Assembly (NCBI GenBank): GCA_011009095.1
Contig: VTPC01001827.1
Location: forward strand, 269,520-333,519
Length of the DNA stretch: 64,000 nucleotides
Direction: 5' to 3'
Origin: Ignelater luminosus
Taxonomy: Eukaryota > Arthropoda > Insecta > Coleoptera > Elateridae
The position numbers and the translations under genes were made by a program. This document shows positions 1 through 10,087 of the stretch, piece after piece (within the stretch, counting starts at the first letter, position 1; each line of letters begins with the position of its first letter). The notes under the pieces were generated by a model. That model was not told the origin of the DNA. It saw nothing but the letters and a program-made list of their open reading frames with translations, and ran no database searches.

Positions 1-366
1 GCAGTGTTGCCAGATTTACATTATTGTCTATAGTGTTAGAGCGATTTCTCTTGGCTAGGAAAGAAGAACTGTTGTCAATTCTTTAGAAACCTAGGGAATT
101 CAGAATTAATTAACTAGATTCATCAAGTGGTGTGCAGGGTGTAATATAAGAAATGGAGCAAACCATAGCTATTTATTATCCGATTTTAATAAACACCTTC
201 CGCAATAATTATGAAATAGCTTCACAGTCTTCATAGATATTAGATACAAAAAAGTTTTTTCCTTTCAAAGCAAAACCGAAACAAATATATATATATATAT
301 ATATATAAAGTAAAAATTTTGTTTTACATATTTTTGTCTGCCTATTAAATCTTCTAATATTATTTC
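1..366. other. 3' flank of first zinc-finger gene, with AT microsatellite
   Basis: I see no gene here. An (AT)n microsatellite lies at about 286-306. The 11-mer CAGTGTTGCCA at 2-12 recurs, as its reverse complement or nearly so, at other gene-proximal sites in the window (see findings). The stretch is downstream of the minus-strand zinc-finger gene that ends at 367. Confidence 0.6.
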
Positions 367-1080
367 TTAAGGTTTCTCGCCGCTATGAGTTAACATATGT
401 TTTTTTAAATTACTTTCTTGTGTACATTTATAATTGCATATTTTACAGTTATATGGTTTTTCACCACTATGAGTTAACATATGCTTTTTTAAACTGCCTT
501 TTTGTGTACATCTATAATTACATATTTTACATCCAAAAGGCTTTTCGCCGCTATGAATTAACATGTGTCTTTTTAAATCGATTTTCTGTATACAATTATA
601 ATCACATATTTTACATCGGAAAGGTTTTTCATTGCTATGAATTAATCTGTGAGTTTTTAAATTGCCTCCATGACTAAATTTATTACCGCATATATCACAT
701 TCAAAAGGCTTTTCGCCACTATGAACTCGCATATGTTTTTTCAAAGCAAATCTTAGCCCACATTTATATCCACATATCTTACAATCGAAAGACTTCTCTC
801 CACTATGAACTAGCATGTGTTCTTTTAAACGATCTTTCCTATTACATTTGTACTCACATATTTTACATTCAAACGATCTTTCACCACTATGAATTAACAT
901 ATGTCGATTTAAGTCGTTTTGTTTTCTGCATTTATAATTACAAACGTCACATGTAAAAGGTTTTTCTCCAGTATGAATTAGTAAGTGTATTTGGAAATTT
1001 CTTTTTTGTTTGAACATATAATTGCATATCTTGCATTCAAATTTCTTGTTTTCTATTTGGCCAAAAGAAGGATTTTCCAT
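367..1080 (-). CDS. C2H2 zinc-finger protein, 8 tandem fingers
   Basis: Probable sequence-specific DNA-binding nuclear protein of 237 aa. Eight C-x2-C-x12-H-x3-H fingers joined by TGEKPF/SGEKPF-type linkers fill almost the whole protein after a short leader (MENPSFGQIENKK). I chose the ATG at 1080 rather than the one 15 bases upstream because a good splice acceptor (pyrimidine-rich stretch ending in CATAG) lies just before it, so the upstream codons are probably intronic. The reading frame stops directly after an SGEKP linker, so the array may have lost a C-terminal finger. It is divergently arranged with the zinc-finger exon at 2010. No KRAB, BTB or ZAD domain is visible, and upstream exons could carry one. 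The target is unknown. Confidence 0.85.
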   Translation of the reverse strand: MENPSFGQIENKKFECKICNYMFKQKRNFQIHLLIHTGEKPFTCDVCNYKCRKQNDLNRHMLIHSGERSFECKICEYKCNRKDRLKEHMLVHSGEKSFDCKICGYKCGLRFALKKHMRVHSGEKPFECDICGNKFSHGGNLKTHRLIHSNEKPFRCKICDYNCIQKIDLKRHMLIHSGEKPFGCKICNYRCTQKGSLKKHMLTHSGEKPYNCKICNYKCTQESNLKKHMLTHSGEKP

Positions 1081-2009
1081 ATCTATGAAAAACAATCATG
1101 TTTAAATGAAAATCATACATGAGTATTTAGTTACCTAGTATGAGTTAAATGTATTCTACAATGCAAATTTAATTAAATGGGTTGATTTACTGTTTACATT
1201 CAAGTAAATGCTCAGCATGTATATCGAATTGACAATGGTTTTTGCCTGTCCATAAGTTTCGTATGTTTTCTACTGACTGGAATTAGCAAAATGCTTTCAT
1301 TTTGTTGAGTCTTATTACACTCATACTAGTAAGTAATTATAATATAAAGCCATTCAGATTGTGCTACAACAAACTTGGTTATATTAAAGAGAAATTAAAT
1401 TTTCATTAACTTTAACTTACTCAATAAAATAAACAATGGAATAATGGTGGAAATCGAGACTACTAGTTACTTTTCATCAAATATCAAACAGAAATAACTC
1501 TCTACGTGCATGTTAAATGTTAATGTCAAAAGTTAGGTTAGGTGTGGAAAAAAAGACATAAACCAGATTGGCAATGTGGCAACATAGTATATCCATGTAA
1601 CCATGTAACTGTCGATCAGTTCCTGTAAATAATAATAAAACTTACAGGACTTGAGATATTTTCCTCAGGAATTTGAGGATATTTGATTTGTATGTTATTC
1701 TTTTACTAGTAGTAACAAGATTTACATTAATTCAAAATGACTTTCCAAAGCTTCAGCATGAGCATTCTTGAGATACAAGTTGTCTGCGTGTTGTGAAAGA
1801 ATTCAAATCCATTAGTGCATTATACAATGTTTCCACTCGATTTAATTCTTTGTCTCAATAATAACATCCAGTTGGAACTTGAAAATGCAAGATAAAAGTC
1901 ATGTAAACACATACTTAATTCTTAAAAACCAGGAGCAGTTTTATCTGTCAGAAAGTGAATAACATCTACACGTATCGTTTATACACAAGTTTAATTATCT
2001 TTGTTACAG
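1081..2009. other. divergent intergenic region between two zinc-finger genes
   Basis: This AT-rich stretch separates two divergent zinc-finger genes and should hold their 5' exons and promoters. I could not place the exons. A splice acceptor (TTGTTACAG) ends at 2009. TGGCAA-type motifs occur at 1569 and 1576. No repeat element is evident. Confidence 0.4.
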
Positions 2010-2626
2010 ATTTAAAGTATGTTCCAGAAGATAAAGTGAATGTGAAACTAGAGGAATCCTTTAAATGCAACTTCAAACCAATAAGCAGCTTACAAGAAAC
2101 TGATAAGGACCTTTTTGAATGTAAAATCTGTAATTATAAATTCAGCCGAATTAGTCATTTAAAAAGACATGTACTCATTCATACTGGAGAAAAACCTTTC
2201 GAATGTAAAATATGTGGTTTTAAATTTAAACAGAAAAACCATTTAAAAACACACATACAGACTCATTGTGGAGAAAGACATTTTGAATGTAAAAAGTGCA
2301 ATCACAGGTTTACTCGCAAGTTTGATTTAAAAACTCATATTCGAATTCACAGTAGTGAGAGACCTTTTAAGTGCGAATTATGTGATTATAAATGTGCGCA
2401 AGGGAGCTGTTTAAAAGCACATTTATTAACTCACAGTGGTGACGATCCATTTCAGTGTAATATATGTAGTTATAAATCCACCCGAAGGGGTAACTTAAAT
2501 AGGCACATGCTTGTTCATAGTGGAGAGAAACCTTTTGGGTGTCTAGAATGTAGCTATAAATGCAGAACGAGAAGTGATTTAATTAGACATATGAGGGTTC
2601 ATAGTAATAAAAAGTCTTTTCTGTGA
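2010..2626 (+). CDS. C2H2 zinc-finger protein, 3' exon with 6 fingers
   Basis: Terminal coding exon of a zinc-finger gene. The frame is open upstream, but an acceptor (ATCTTTGTTACAG) ends at 2009 and no convincing ATG precedes the fingers, so the start codon is probably in an unplaced upstream exon. A ~40-residue leader (from DLKYVPEDK) is followed by six C2H2 fingers, ending HMRVHSNKKSFL. Fingers 2-6 match fingers 4-8 of the gene at 6243 in order and in odd details (GFKFK.KxHL, CDYKCxQ, RRGNLNRHML, SYKCR..S.L.RHMRVH), so the two are tandem paralogues on either side of MIPEP. The TGA at 2624 is followed by decayed finger sequence, so this copy may be truncated. Confidence 0.75.
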
Positions 2627-2639
2627 ATCTTCCATCAAA

Positions 2640-2815
2640 GCCATAGCAGAATGTAAAGTGTGTAATTATAAAGGAATAATCAAAAAAAAGGCACATGCAA
2701 ATGCACAGTGGTGAGCAGCCTTTTGAGTGTCAAATATGTAGTGTGATCATAAGTGCACAAATAAAATCAGTTTTATAACACATTTACAAATTCATAATCA
2801 CAGAAATTGATCTGT
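2640..2815 (+). pseudogene. decayed zinc fingers downstream of the 6-finger exon
   Basis: Finger-like sequence continues after the stop codon, but in shifted frames. Readable pieces are ECKVCNYKG, then a linker resembling SGEQPFECQICS, then a remnant spanning the second histidine. At least two indels break it. It looks like an original C-terminal extension of the array that decayed after the premature stop at 2624. Confidence 0.6.
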
Positions 2816-2869
2816 AAATCACCTTGAAGACCATCTATTTAATTATTTTAATTTAGAATGTGAACTACA

Positions 2870-4972
2870 ATGCAAAGGACAATATTGAAACAATTCTTAA
2901 ATTATAACCTTAATCGTTCGACAAATCTTTATTTTGGTACATGGAGTTCCTTAGCTGCTGCATTTAATTCCAGACCGGATCGAAAGCTTAACTTTAGTTT
3001 AAAAAAAGAAAATGCAGGACTATTTGACATACCTGAATTGCAGTCGTGTGAGGGATTTTATTACATAAAAGAACAATGTATACTTCATGCTGATAAACTT
3101 ATCGATGAAGCAACCAGTGAAAACAGGACTCGTAAAATGGTTGAAGTCTTTGACGAACTTTCCGATTCGCTTTGTAAAGTAGCAGATTTAGCTGAATTTA
3201 TACGTGTTGCACATCCTTCTGCAATCTATATGCAGGCAGCTGAGATTGCCCTTGCAACTGTTAGTAGTCTAGTAGAAAAATTAAACACAAATAGTGAACT
3301 GTACTATTCACTTCTCAATGTAATAAATAATGGTGATAAAATACCAACAGACGAAGTTGATAATCATGTTGCTAAGTTGTTTTCGTTTGATTTTGAGCAA
3401 AGTGGTATTCATCTTCCTGATGTAGAACGACATAAGGTTGTAAATCTGAATGATTCTTTGTTGCGTTTAGGGCAATATTTTGTAGCTGGATCTACCAATC
3501 CAAGACATGTTAGGAAAGATGCGCTACCTGAAAGTGTCAGACATATTTTCTCGATGGAGGGTGATGATATAGTGGTGGATGGTTTATGTGTGGATTCTGC
3601 AAATTCTAAGGTTCGTGAACTGGCTTATCGAATTTATTTTCAACCTAATGATCATCAAGATTACTTGTTGACAGAAATGTTAAAAGCAAGATATGAATTA
3701 GCACAAACTTGTGGTTTCCCAACTTATGCACATCGAGCTTTAAAAGAGAGTGCGATAGAAACACCAGAAATGGTAATGGAATTTTTAGACTGTTTATCAG
3801 ATGGTTTGAAAGAAAGAGCTAGAAATGATTTTTATATTATGAGCGAAATGAAAAGAAACGAATATCTATCTAATAGTCCGTTAGCACCTTGGGATATCCC
3901 ATATTTCAGAAAAAAAGCAAGAAAGCAAATGTTCAATGTACAGAATTCGGAATATTCTCCGTATTTTTCTTTAGGCGCTTGTATGGAAGGATTGGATAAC
4001 TTGCTGCATTGCTTGTATGGAATAAACTTGGTTATCAAAGAAATTGTGGCAGGAGAATGCTGGGCGCAAGATATTTATAAATTAGCAGTAATGCATGAAA
4101 CTGAAGGTCTGCTGGGATATATCTATTGTGATTTTTATGAACGTACTCGTAAGCCAAATCAAGATTGTCATTTTACCATTCAGGGTGGTCGAATGTTATC
4201 TGATGGTTCTTATCAATTACCCATAGTTGTACTTATGTTAAACTTACCATTACCTAGATGGTCCAGTCCTACGCTACTTTCACCTACTATGGTAGATAAT
4301 TTGCTTCATGAAATGGGACATGCTATGCACTCAATGTTAGCTCGAACATGTTACCAACATGTAACTGGTACTCGTTGTAGTACAGATATTGCAGAAGTTC
4401 CATCTGTTTTAATGGAATATTTTGCTAGTGACATTCGTATATTAAAATCGTTTGCTAGACATTTCCAAACTAAAGAACCTATGCCAGATGATATGTTACA
4501 ACATCTGTGTGCTTCTAAATATGTATTTACTGCCAGTGAGATAGAGCATCAATTATTCTATTCTGCATTAGATCAGTTGTATCATGCAAGACATCCTCTA
4601 AATGGCTCTACTACCAATGTGCTGGTAGAAGCACAAGCTAAATATTATTCTTTACCATATGTTAACAATACAGCATGGCAATTGAGATTCAGTCACCTCG
4701 TTGGATATGGGGCTAAATATTATTCATATTTAATGTCTCGAGCTTTAGCCTCGTGTATCTGGCAGAATTATTTCAAACAAGACCCACTAAATCGTATACA
4801 GGGTGAGAGATATCGACGAGAATGTTTGGCTCATGGAGGTGGTAAACCACCACGACAGTTAGTTGCAGATTTTCTGCGAAAACAGCCCACATCTGATGTC
4901 CTTGTAGATTCTCTTTTGAAAGATATTGATGATAAACAGAAGCAGATTGTTGAAATTCAACGTAAATGTTAA
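2870..4972 (+). CDS. MIPEP: Mitochondrial intermediate peptidase (M3A zinc metallopeptidase)
   Basis: Predicted to remove an N-terminal octapeptide from a subset of proteins imported into the mitochondrial matrix, after the main processing peptidase has acted. The 700-residue single-exon ORF is close to the family's usual length (about 710). The N-terminus is basic and hydroxylated with few acidic residues (MQRTILKQFLNYNLNRSTN), fitting a mitochondrial presequence. The zinc-binding HEMGH motif is at residues 480-484. The third ligand is expected at Glu509 in the conserved EVPSVLMEYF segment, 29 residues after the first His, as in thimet oligopeptidase relatives. A downstream GxGAKYYSYLMSRALA block is also typical of M3 peptidases. 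Nothing looks broken. An AATAAA at 5031-5036 is the likely poly(A) signal. It lies between two paralogous zinc-finger genes with no functional link that I can see. Confidence 0.95.
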   Translation: MQRTILKQFLNYNLNRSTNLYFGTWSSLAAAFNSRPDRKLNFSLKKENAGLFDIPELQSCEGFYYIKEQCILHADKLIDEATSENRTRKMVEVFDELSDSLCKVADLAEFIRVAHPSAIYMQAAEIALATVSSLVEKLNTNSELYYSLLNVINNGDKIPTDEVDNHVAKLFSFDFEQSGIHLPDVERHKVVNLNDSLLRLGQYFVAGSTNPRHVRKDALPESVRHIFSMEGDDIVVDGLCVDSANSKVRELAYRIYFQPNDHQDYLLTEMLKARYELAQTCGFPTYAHRALKESAIETPEMVMEFLDCLSDGLKERARNDFYIMSEMKRNEYLSNSPLAPWDIPYFRKKARKQMFNVQNSEYSPYFSLGACMEGLDNLLHCLYGINLVIKEIVAGECWAQDIYKLAVMHETEGLLGYIYCDFYERTRKPNQDCHFTIQGGRMLSDGSYQLPIVVLMLNLPLPRWSSPTLLSPTMVDNLLHEMGHAMHSMLARTCYQHVTGTRCSTDIAEVPSVLMEYFASDIRILKSFARHFQTKEPMPDDMLQHLCASKYVFTASEIEHQLFYSALDQLYHARHPLNGSTTNVLVEAQAKYYSLPYVNNTAWQLRFSHLVGYGAKYYSYLMSRALASCIWQNYFKQDPLNRIQGERYRRECLAHGGGKPPRQLVADFLRKQPTSDVLVDSLLKDIDDKQKQIVEIQRKC

Positions 4973-5036
4973 TGATTATTTTGTTAGAATTGAAATGTTA
5001 TTAATATTTTGAAATTAAAAGTTTGTAATCAATAAA

Positions 5037-6180
5037 CTTGCACATTTTGTGCTAGTTATGATGCTTGATGGCGTTTATCATACATTAAAGTAAAATCAAC
5101 TTAGTAAAAATATTAAAAAAGAGAGAATAAAACAAAAAATGTTGAATTGTTAGCCTTCCTTATTAGTCTTTCCTAGCTAGCAGCAGCCAGCGAATTATAA
5201 TTTCAAGGAAGGTACGGGCTTGCTTGATTAATTAGTTTAGGTATATATCAGTGAAACTACTAGCCACTGCTGTTCCTAATTCCTAATTATACAGCACATT
5301 GTATTCTTATCACTTGCCAGTTTTGCCGTAACTGGTGGATCAGGAAGGTGGTTCACCAATCAAAAGATCACTTTTTGTGACTCACGAATTAAAACAATTT
5401 GACTTTGACTCCATAGAAACTCGAAGTTGTAAAGTCGCTAAACATAACCTAAACTAACCAATCTAGTGACTTTAAATCGCTGCTGTTCATGAATTTTGTT
5501 TGACACAAGATCTTATTGCTAGAAAACCTTTTGAGGACAAAAATCACAAACTCTGAAATATAGTCTGCTTCAATATTATAGAATTTAGAGTACTTCGAAG
5601 TTTCGCCAAAAGTTACTAAATAAATATTTTAGGTTAAAGATCTGTCATTTATGTCATTTCTTTAAGTAAACATGAGTTGTCAATATATGTGTGTGTCGTG
5701 ATTTTTGTGCGTTTAGGTTGCAAACCTGAATTTGCTATATGTTATACACTGCATATAAATGAGGTTAAAGTCAAATTAAAGCCTATTCTGAATTCTATAA
5801 TATTATTGAAACGGACTATAGTTGAAAGCGAAACGTAAATCACGTAAATGTTCATTATTCACTCTCTTCTATATTCACGTTGGTTGTATAATATACACAT
5901 CCAATTAAACATTGCTATAAATATCATAAATATTCTGTTTTTGCTGTAATTTCTATTCTCTAAGCCTAAGGCAAAGAGAAAATACTGTAAGAGTATGAAG
6001 AGTATTGCTCTTTTGTTTTAATTCTTTTTATTGCTTGCAGAACAAGGTGTTTGCAAACCAACCTAATTAGTAATAATATTTTATTTAATGCAAAAGTAGG
6101 TAAATAGTTGTTTATTAATTATTATACATAATACACAGTCTGCTAACATCTAACTTTTTTCAAATTCTATTTGTTTTCAG
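5037..6180. other. gene-free stretch upstream of zinc-finger gene
   Basis: I see no ORF of substance. The stretch lies between the MIPEP poly(A) signal and a strong splice acceptor (CTATTTGTTTTCAG, ending at 6180) of the next zinc-finger gene. It probably contains that gene's promoter and 5' exon(s). No repeats recognised. Confidence 0.4.
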
Positions 6181-6242
6181 CCTCATTAGAGTTTCTTCAG
6201 CTTAAATTTAAGAATGAAATAAAGCTAATTAAAGGTTTGACA

Positions 6243-7157
6243 ATGGAAGACGTTAAAGATCCTATAAGTTCATATATGGTGCTTGTCAAGCACGAACAGT
6301 TTTCTCCATCAAATGATAATGACATTCATTGCTCTCCAAACCTAATTACTCTTTTAAAAAGCACTACAGATGATCACAAAGACCAAGCAGGTATGAAAAT
6401 GGAAGATACTCATGAAGACCAAATAGATATGAAAATGGAAGATGCTAATGAAAACCAAACAAATATGGAAGTAAAGTCTCACAAAATGAAACCAATTCAA
6501 TGTAACATATGCAACAAAAAATTTAAATTAAAATCCGTTTTAAAAAAGCACTTGCGAACTCATAGTGGGGAAAAACCTTTTAAATGTGTGGTATGTGAAT
6601 ATAAATTTACATGGAAAAGCAATTTGGCACAGCACATGCTAATTCATAGCGGTGACAAACCCTTTGAATGTAAAAACTGCAGTTATAAGTGTACAAAGAA
6701 AAGTAATTTAAAAAAACACATGTTAATTCATAGTGGTGAAAAACCTTTTGCGTGTAAAATATGTGGTTTTAAATTTAAACATAAAGATCATCTAAGAGCG
6801 CACATACAGGTTCATGGTGGGGAGAAGAAATTTGAGTGTAAAATTTGCAGTCAGAAGTTTATGCGGAAGTCTGTTTTAAAGACGCATATACTAATTCATA
6901 GTGGTGAGAAGCCATTTCAATGTAAATTGTGTGATTATAAATGTACGCAAAAGAGCGCTTTAAAAATGCACTATTTAAATCACAGCAGTGACAATCCATT
7001 TCAGTGTGAAATATGTAAATATAAATTCACGCAGAGAGGTAATTTAAATAGGCACATGCTTATACATAGTGGAGAGAAACCTTTCGAGTGTAAAGAATGT
7101 AATTATAAATGCAGAGCAAAGAGTGTTTTAAATAGACATATGCGAGTCCATGTCTAA
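6243..7157 (+). CDS. C2H2 zinc-finger protein, 8 fingers with acidic/Met-rich leader
   Basis: Probable DNA-binding nuclear protein of 304 aa. The start at 6243 is the first ATG after a splice acceptor ending at 6180; the in-frame sequence before it is likely untranslated. Residues 1-100 form an acidic leader containing a short internal duplication (KMEDTHEDQIDMKMEDANENQ), followed by eight C2H2 fingers to the C-terminus (HMRVHV). Fingers 4-8 are collinear with fingers 2-6 of the gene at 2010, so the two arose by local duplication around MIPEP. Finger linkers deviate in places (HGGEKK, HSSDNP) and the same places deviate in the paralogue. No effector domain recognised. Confidence 0.85.
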   Translation: MEDVKDPISSYMVLVKHEQFSPSNDNDIHCSPNLITLLKSTTDDHKDQAGMKMEDTHEDQIDMKMEDANENQTNMEVKSHKMKPIQCNICNKKFKLKSVLKKHLRTHSGEKPFKCVVCEYKFTWKSNLAQHMLIHSGDKPFECKNCSYKCTKKSNLKKHMLIHSGEKPFACKICGFKFKHKDHLRAHIQVHGGEKKFECKICSQKFMRKSVLKTHILIHSGEKPFQCKLCDYKCTQKSALKMHYLNHSSDNPFQCEICKYKFTQRGNLNRHMLIHSGEKPFECKECNYKCRAKSVLNRHMRVHV

Positions 7158-7811
7158 GCTAATTTGATGTAAAGAAATTTCTGAAGAATTTTCAACTTTC
7201 TCATGTGTATACTCTTTCCAGTTTTTCAATAATTTCCTCAGGTTAAATTAGCATATTTCAGAAATACACGTCTAGACTATACTTTAGACTAGCAATAAAT
7301 AGGATACTGGTTTAGAAATTAAAATGAAACTTAAATAAAATCTTTAACTAACAACTGTAATATGTATCAGATTCCCTCTGTAGCTTTGATATTATAAGTT
7401 TACAATTTTTGAACCAGAGTGAGGTCAGTGAGCCCATGACAAAAGATTTACATATAGCAACTAAATAGGAATTGTATTTCACAAAATAAATGGTTACAGA
7501 TGCAAGAAGTAGAGTTGAAACCTGTGATAATAATAAACGAAACTGTTCCCAAACAACGCATACAATCTGCAACTTTTTTTACACCGAAAGCGTTTATTAA
7601 ATTTCTATGCACTGATTTACACTGGTTACATTTGCGCCGTTACACTTACACTTTTCTGGACTATTATACCAAATTTTTAGTATAAATAATGTCGAGTACG
7701 TATAATATTCATTGTGACAATTAGGTCAGTGTTTTGTGTGGTTATGTTTAAAAAGAGGTTAAGTTATTTATTTATTTTGTAAATTACTCGTGTTAGCACG
7801 TGATGAATTTT
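7158..7811. other. 3' flank of zinc-finger gene
   Basis: AT-rich sequence with no supported gene. Small ORFs on both strands show no recognisable domain. It ends at the inverted repeat of the Mutator-like remnant. Confidence 0.4.
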
Positions 7812-8790
7812 AAGTTCCCAAATCTGGAGGACCCGTTTAGAGAGCATTGCGGTGTTGTTGAATCTTTTTTAATATACGTACATCTAAAGATCTTTACATA
7901 TAAATGCCATTACATAAGAACAACTAAACTAAGGCTTTTTAAAACTATTCATGACAGAAATAAACTGCAGATAATTAATCAAACTAACAATCAGAGTAAA
8001 CCTACGATTATTCTTTTTCATAAATAATATAATGCTTTAAACATATATTTCAAACCGTTTAGCGTAGGATAACAAACACAAAATTAATTAATTAACTAAA
8101 GTAAAATTCAAACTCACTTTGATTATTTTTTTAAATAAAATTAATGGTTGTGACACTAGAATAATAGAACTTGAACAAAAACCGCACTTTTAAACCCAAA
8201 TACAATTTTTGGATTTGGGAACAAACTGGAGGATGAGATGCGGGTAGTTATATTGAGTTTTAAAGCGTTTTATTTGTGAAACACCTAGTTCTCAATGATT
8301 TTGATGCTAGAATGATTAGTGTGGACAAGAAATGCACCCTGTGCATTTACAACCCTACAAATTGCACGGAAGAGGTTTCTGGCCACCGTGAAGGCGTATA
8401 TGTCATAGTTAGGTTTTTACCCCACTTTGTTTACTTATATACCTTATTGTTGATGTTTTCGATGCTGTAATCCGTGGTTTGTACAACAGAATGCACTTAT
8501 TAAACCTGAATAGTATTTATAGATTTGTCAGTATAATATGAAGCTTAAGATGTGGGGTAGTTCTGTATATATAAACCGTTTACGTTATTTAAAAAGAAGA
8601 AAAAAAGAACATAGTTTAACTTCCGTTTTTATAGTTAAATTAGTTGTGTACAGTTTATTCGTTTTGTAGTTTAGGTTTTAATAAGTTTTATTTTAGTTAT
8701 TTAGGCGTAATGATATTTATACTTAATGACAAATACAGATAACTGGCAACGCCGCGATGATCTCTAAACGGGCCTTCCAGATTTAGATAC
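7812..8790 (-). mobile_element. Mutator-like (MULE) DNA transposon remnant with long terminal inverted repeats
   Basis: The two ends form inverted repeats. 7812-7850 contains AATCTGGAGGACCCGTTTAG; the reverse complement of 8790 downward contains AATCTGGAAGGCCCGTTTAG. Similarity extends inward through a GCGGCGTTGCCA-like stretch to an ATATAAATGCCATTA-like motif, giving TIRs of roughly 100 bp. The same end occurs near 50200-50265 beside recognisable MULE transposase. Internally, the minus strand at 8320-8350 encodes the Cys-rich CKCTGCISC motif also found at 49920, and the sequence near 8045 (TTTAGCGTAGGATAAC) matches the element at 50015. No transposase ORF survives. Its right end lies only about 120 bp upstream of the POLR3H start codon. 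Confidence 0.7.
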
Positions 8791-8911
8791 TTAAACTGAA
8801 GGTTTGCTAACCTCACTTCTTTTAAGCTTTAAACGTAGAGGGTGTCCACGAAGTTATTTAGGATTGTTAGTAATTATTTGTGTTAATTTAACCTGGAAAT
8901 CTGCAGTAAAG

Positions 8912-9692
8912 ATGTTTATATTAGCGGAGATGAAACACGTTACACGAATTACTCCAGATTTATTTGGTTTAAAACTAAATGACGCAATTGCCTCGGAACT
9001 CAATAAAAAATTAGCAAATAAGGTAAATATATGACTGTGATTGTGTGTTAAAATTTATTATTAAATTGTTACACAGGTAGTTTTAAATGTAGGATTATGT
9101 ATAGCACTGTACGATATTACAAACTTGGAAGAATCATATATATTTCCTGGAGATGGTGCTTCGCATACGAGGGTATCATTTCGTTATATTGTTTTCCGTC
9201 CATTTATGGAAGAAATATTATTAGGAAAAATACGAAGCTCAAGTCCAGAAGGTGTTCATGGTATTTATTACTTTAATTACAAATTACTTTAGAATAATTT
9301 TGTTGTATTTTCAAGTATCATTGGGTTTTTTCGACGACATAATTATTCCACCAAGTTCATTACAGCATCCGTCACGATTTGATGAAACTGAACAGGCATG
9401 GGTGTGGGAATATGACACAGGAGATGGTGGTAAACACGATTTATTTATGGATGCTGGTGAAACCATACGATTTAAAATAACCGCTGAGACTTTTAATGAA
9501 ACTTGTCCATCTAATCCTGCAGTTGCGTTAGGTGATGCAACAGACGCTTCTGAAAATGCAAATAAAGTGCCATATTTAATTACTGTATGTTGCTTCATGT
9601 CAAATTGTTATTTGTAAGTTATTTAAATTTTATTTACTTTTCAGGGTGGAATTAACGAACCTGGACTGGGACTTTTAAGTTGGTGGAATTAA
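8912..9692 (+). CDS. POLR3H: DNA-directed RNA polymerase III subunit RPC8 (Rpb7-like)
   Basis: Stalk subunit of RNA polymerase III, pairing with the RPC9-type subunit and needed for initiation on 5S, tRNA and other small RNA genes. Four exons give an intact 203-aa protein, the family's usual size: 8912-9022, 9077-9260, 9316-9584 and 9645-9692. All introns are GT-AG and 53-60 bp long, and phases match at each junction. The N-terminal part ([19 protein letters not shown]) is the Rpb7 N-terminal domain, and the C-terminal part (about 83-203) is the Rbc25-type OB domain, ending [15 protein letters not shown], the RPC8 signature. An AATAAA at 9751 is a plausible poly(A) signal. The gene converges on FBXL16. 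The 5' flank is the inverted repeat of a Mutator-like remnant, so transposon sequence probably sits in or next to its promoter. Confidence 0.95.
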
Positions 9693-10087
9693 TTAATTTG
9701 TAGGTTAGCGTGTAAGTTAATAATAAGTCACAGAAATAAGTATTTATTTAAATAAATATTTCTACAAAATACTTATATTTTATTGCCAAAACATTGAAAA
9801 TTACTTACAATGTTTTCTTATAATATATACATCACGAAAATATCTTTAAATATAAACAATTAAAGTGAAAGAGAACAACAAGGAAAATTACATGACATAG
9901 AACATAAATAAGTTAATATAATTTTTCAGTACGCATCTATTTTTGTTACTTTTTAGTTGAAAGATGAAGAAAAAGAAAAAAATGAATGGACATTTACACA
10001 AAAAACAGTAATAACAATACGATAAGATTAAATATTATTGCACAAACTAGTTAACAAATATAACAAGTGGACAGTGGGTGATATGAC
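9693..10087. other. convergent intergenic region, POLR3H / FBXL16
   Basis: AT-rich 3' region shared by two convergent genes. It must hold both 3' UTRs. No other feature seen. Confidence 0.5.

Noticed and set aside
420..677. Plus-strand ORF over the first zinc-finger gene
   Set aside because: Antisense shadow of the finger repeat, no independent support.
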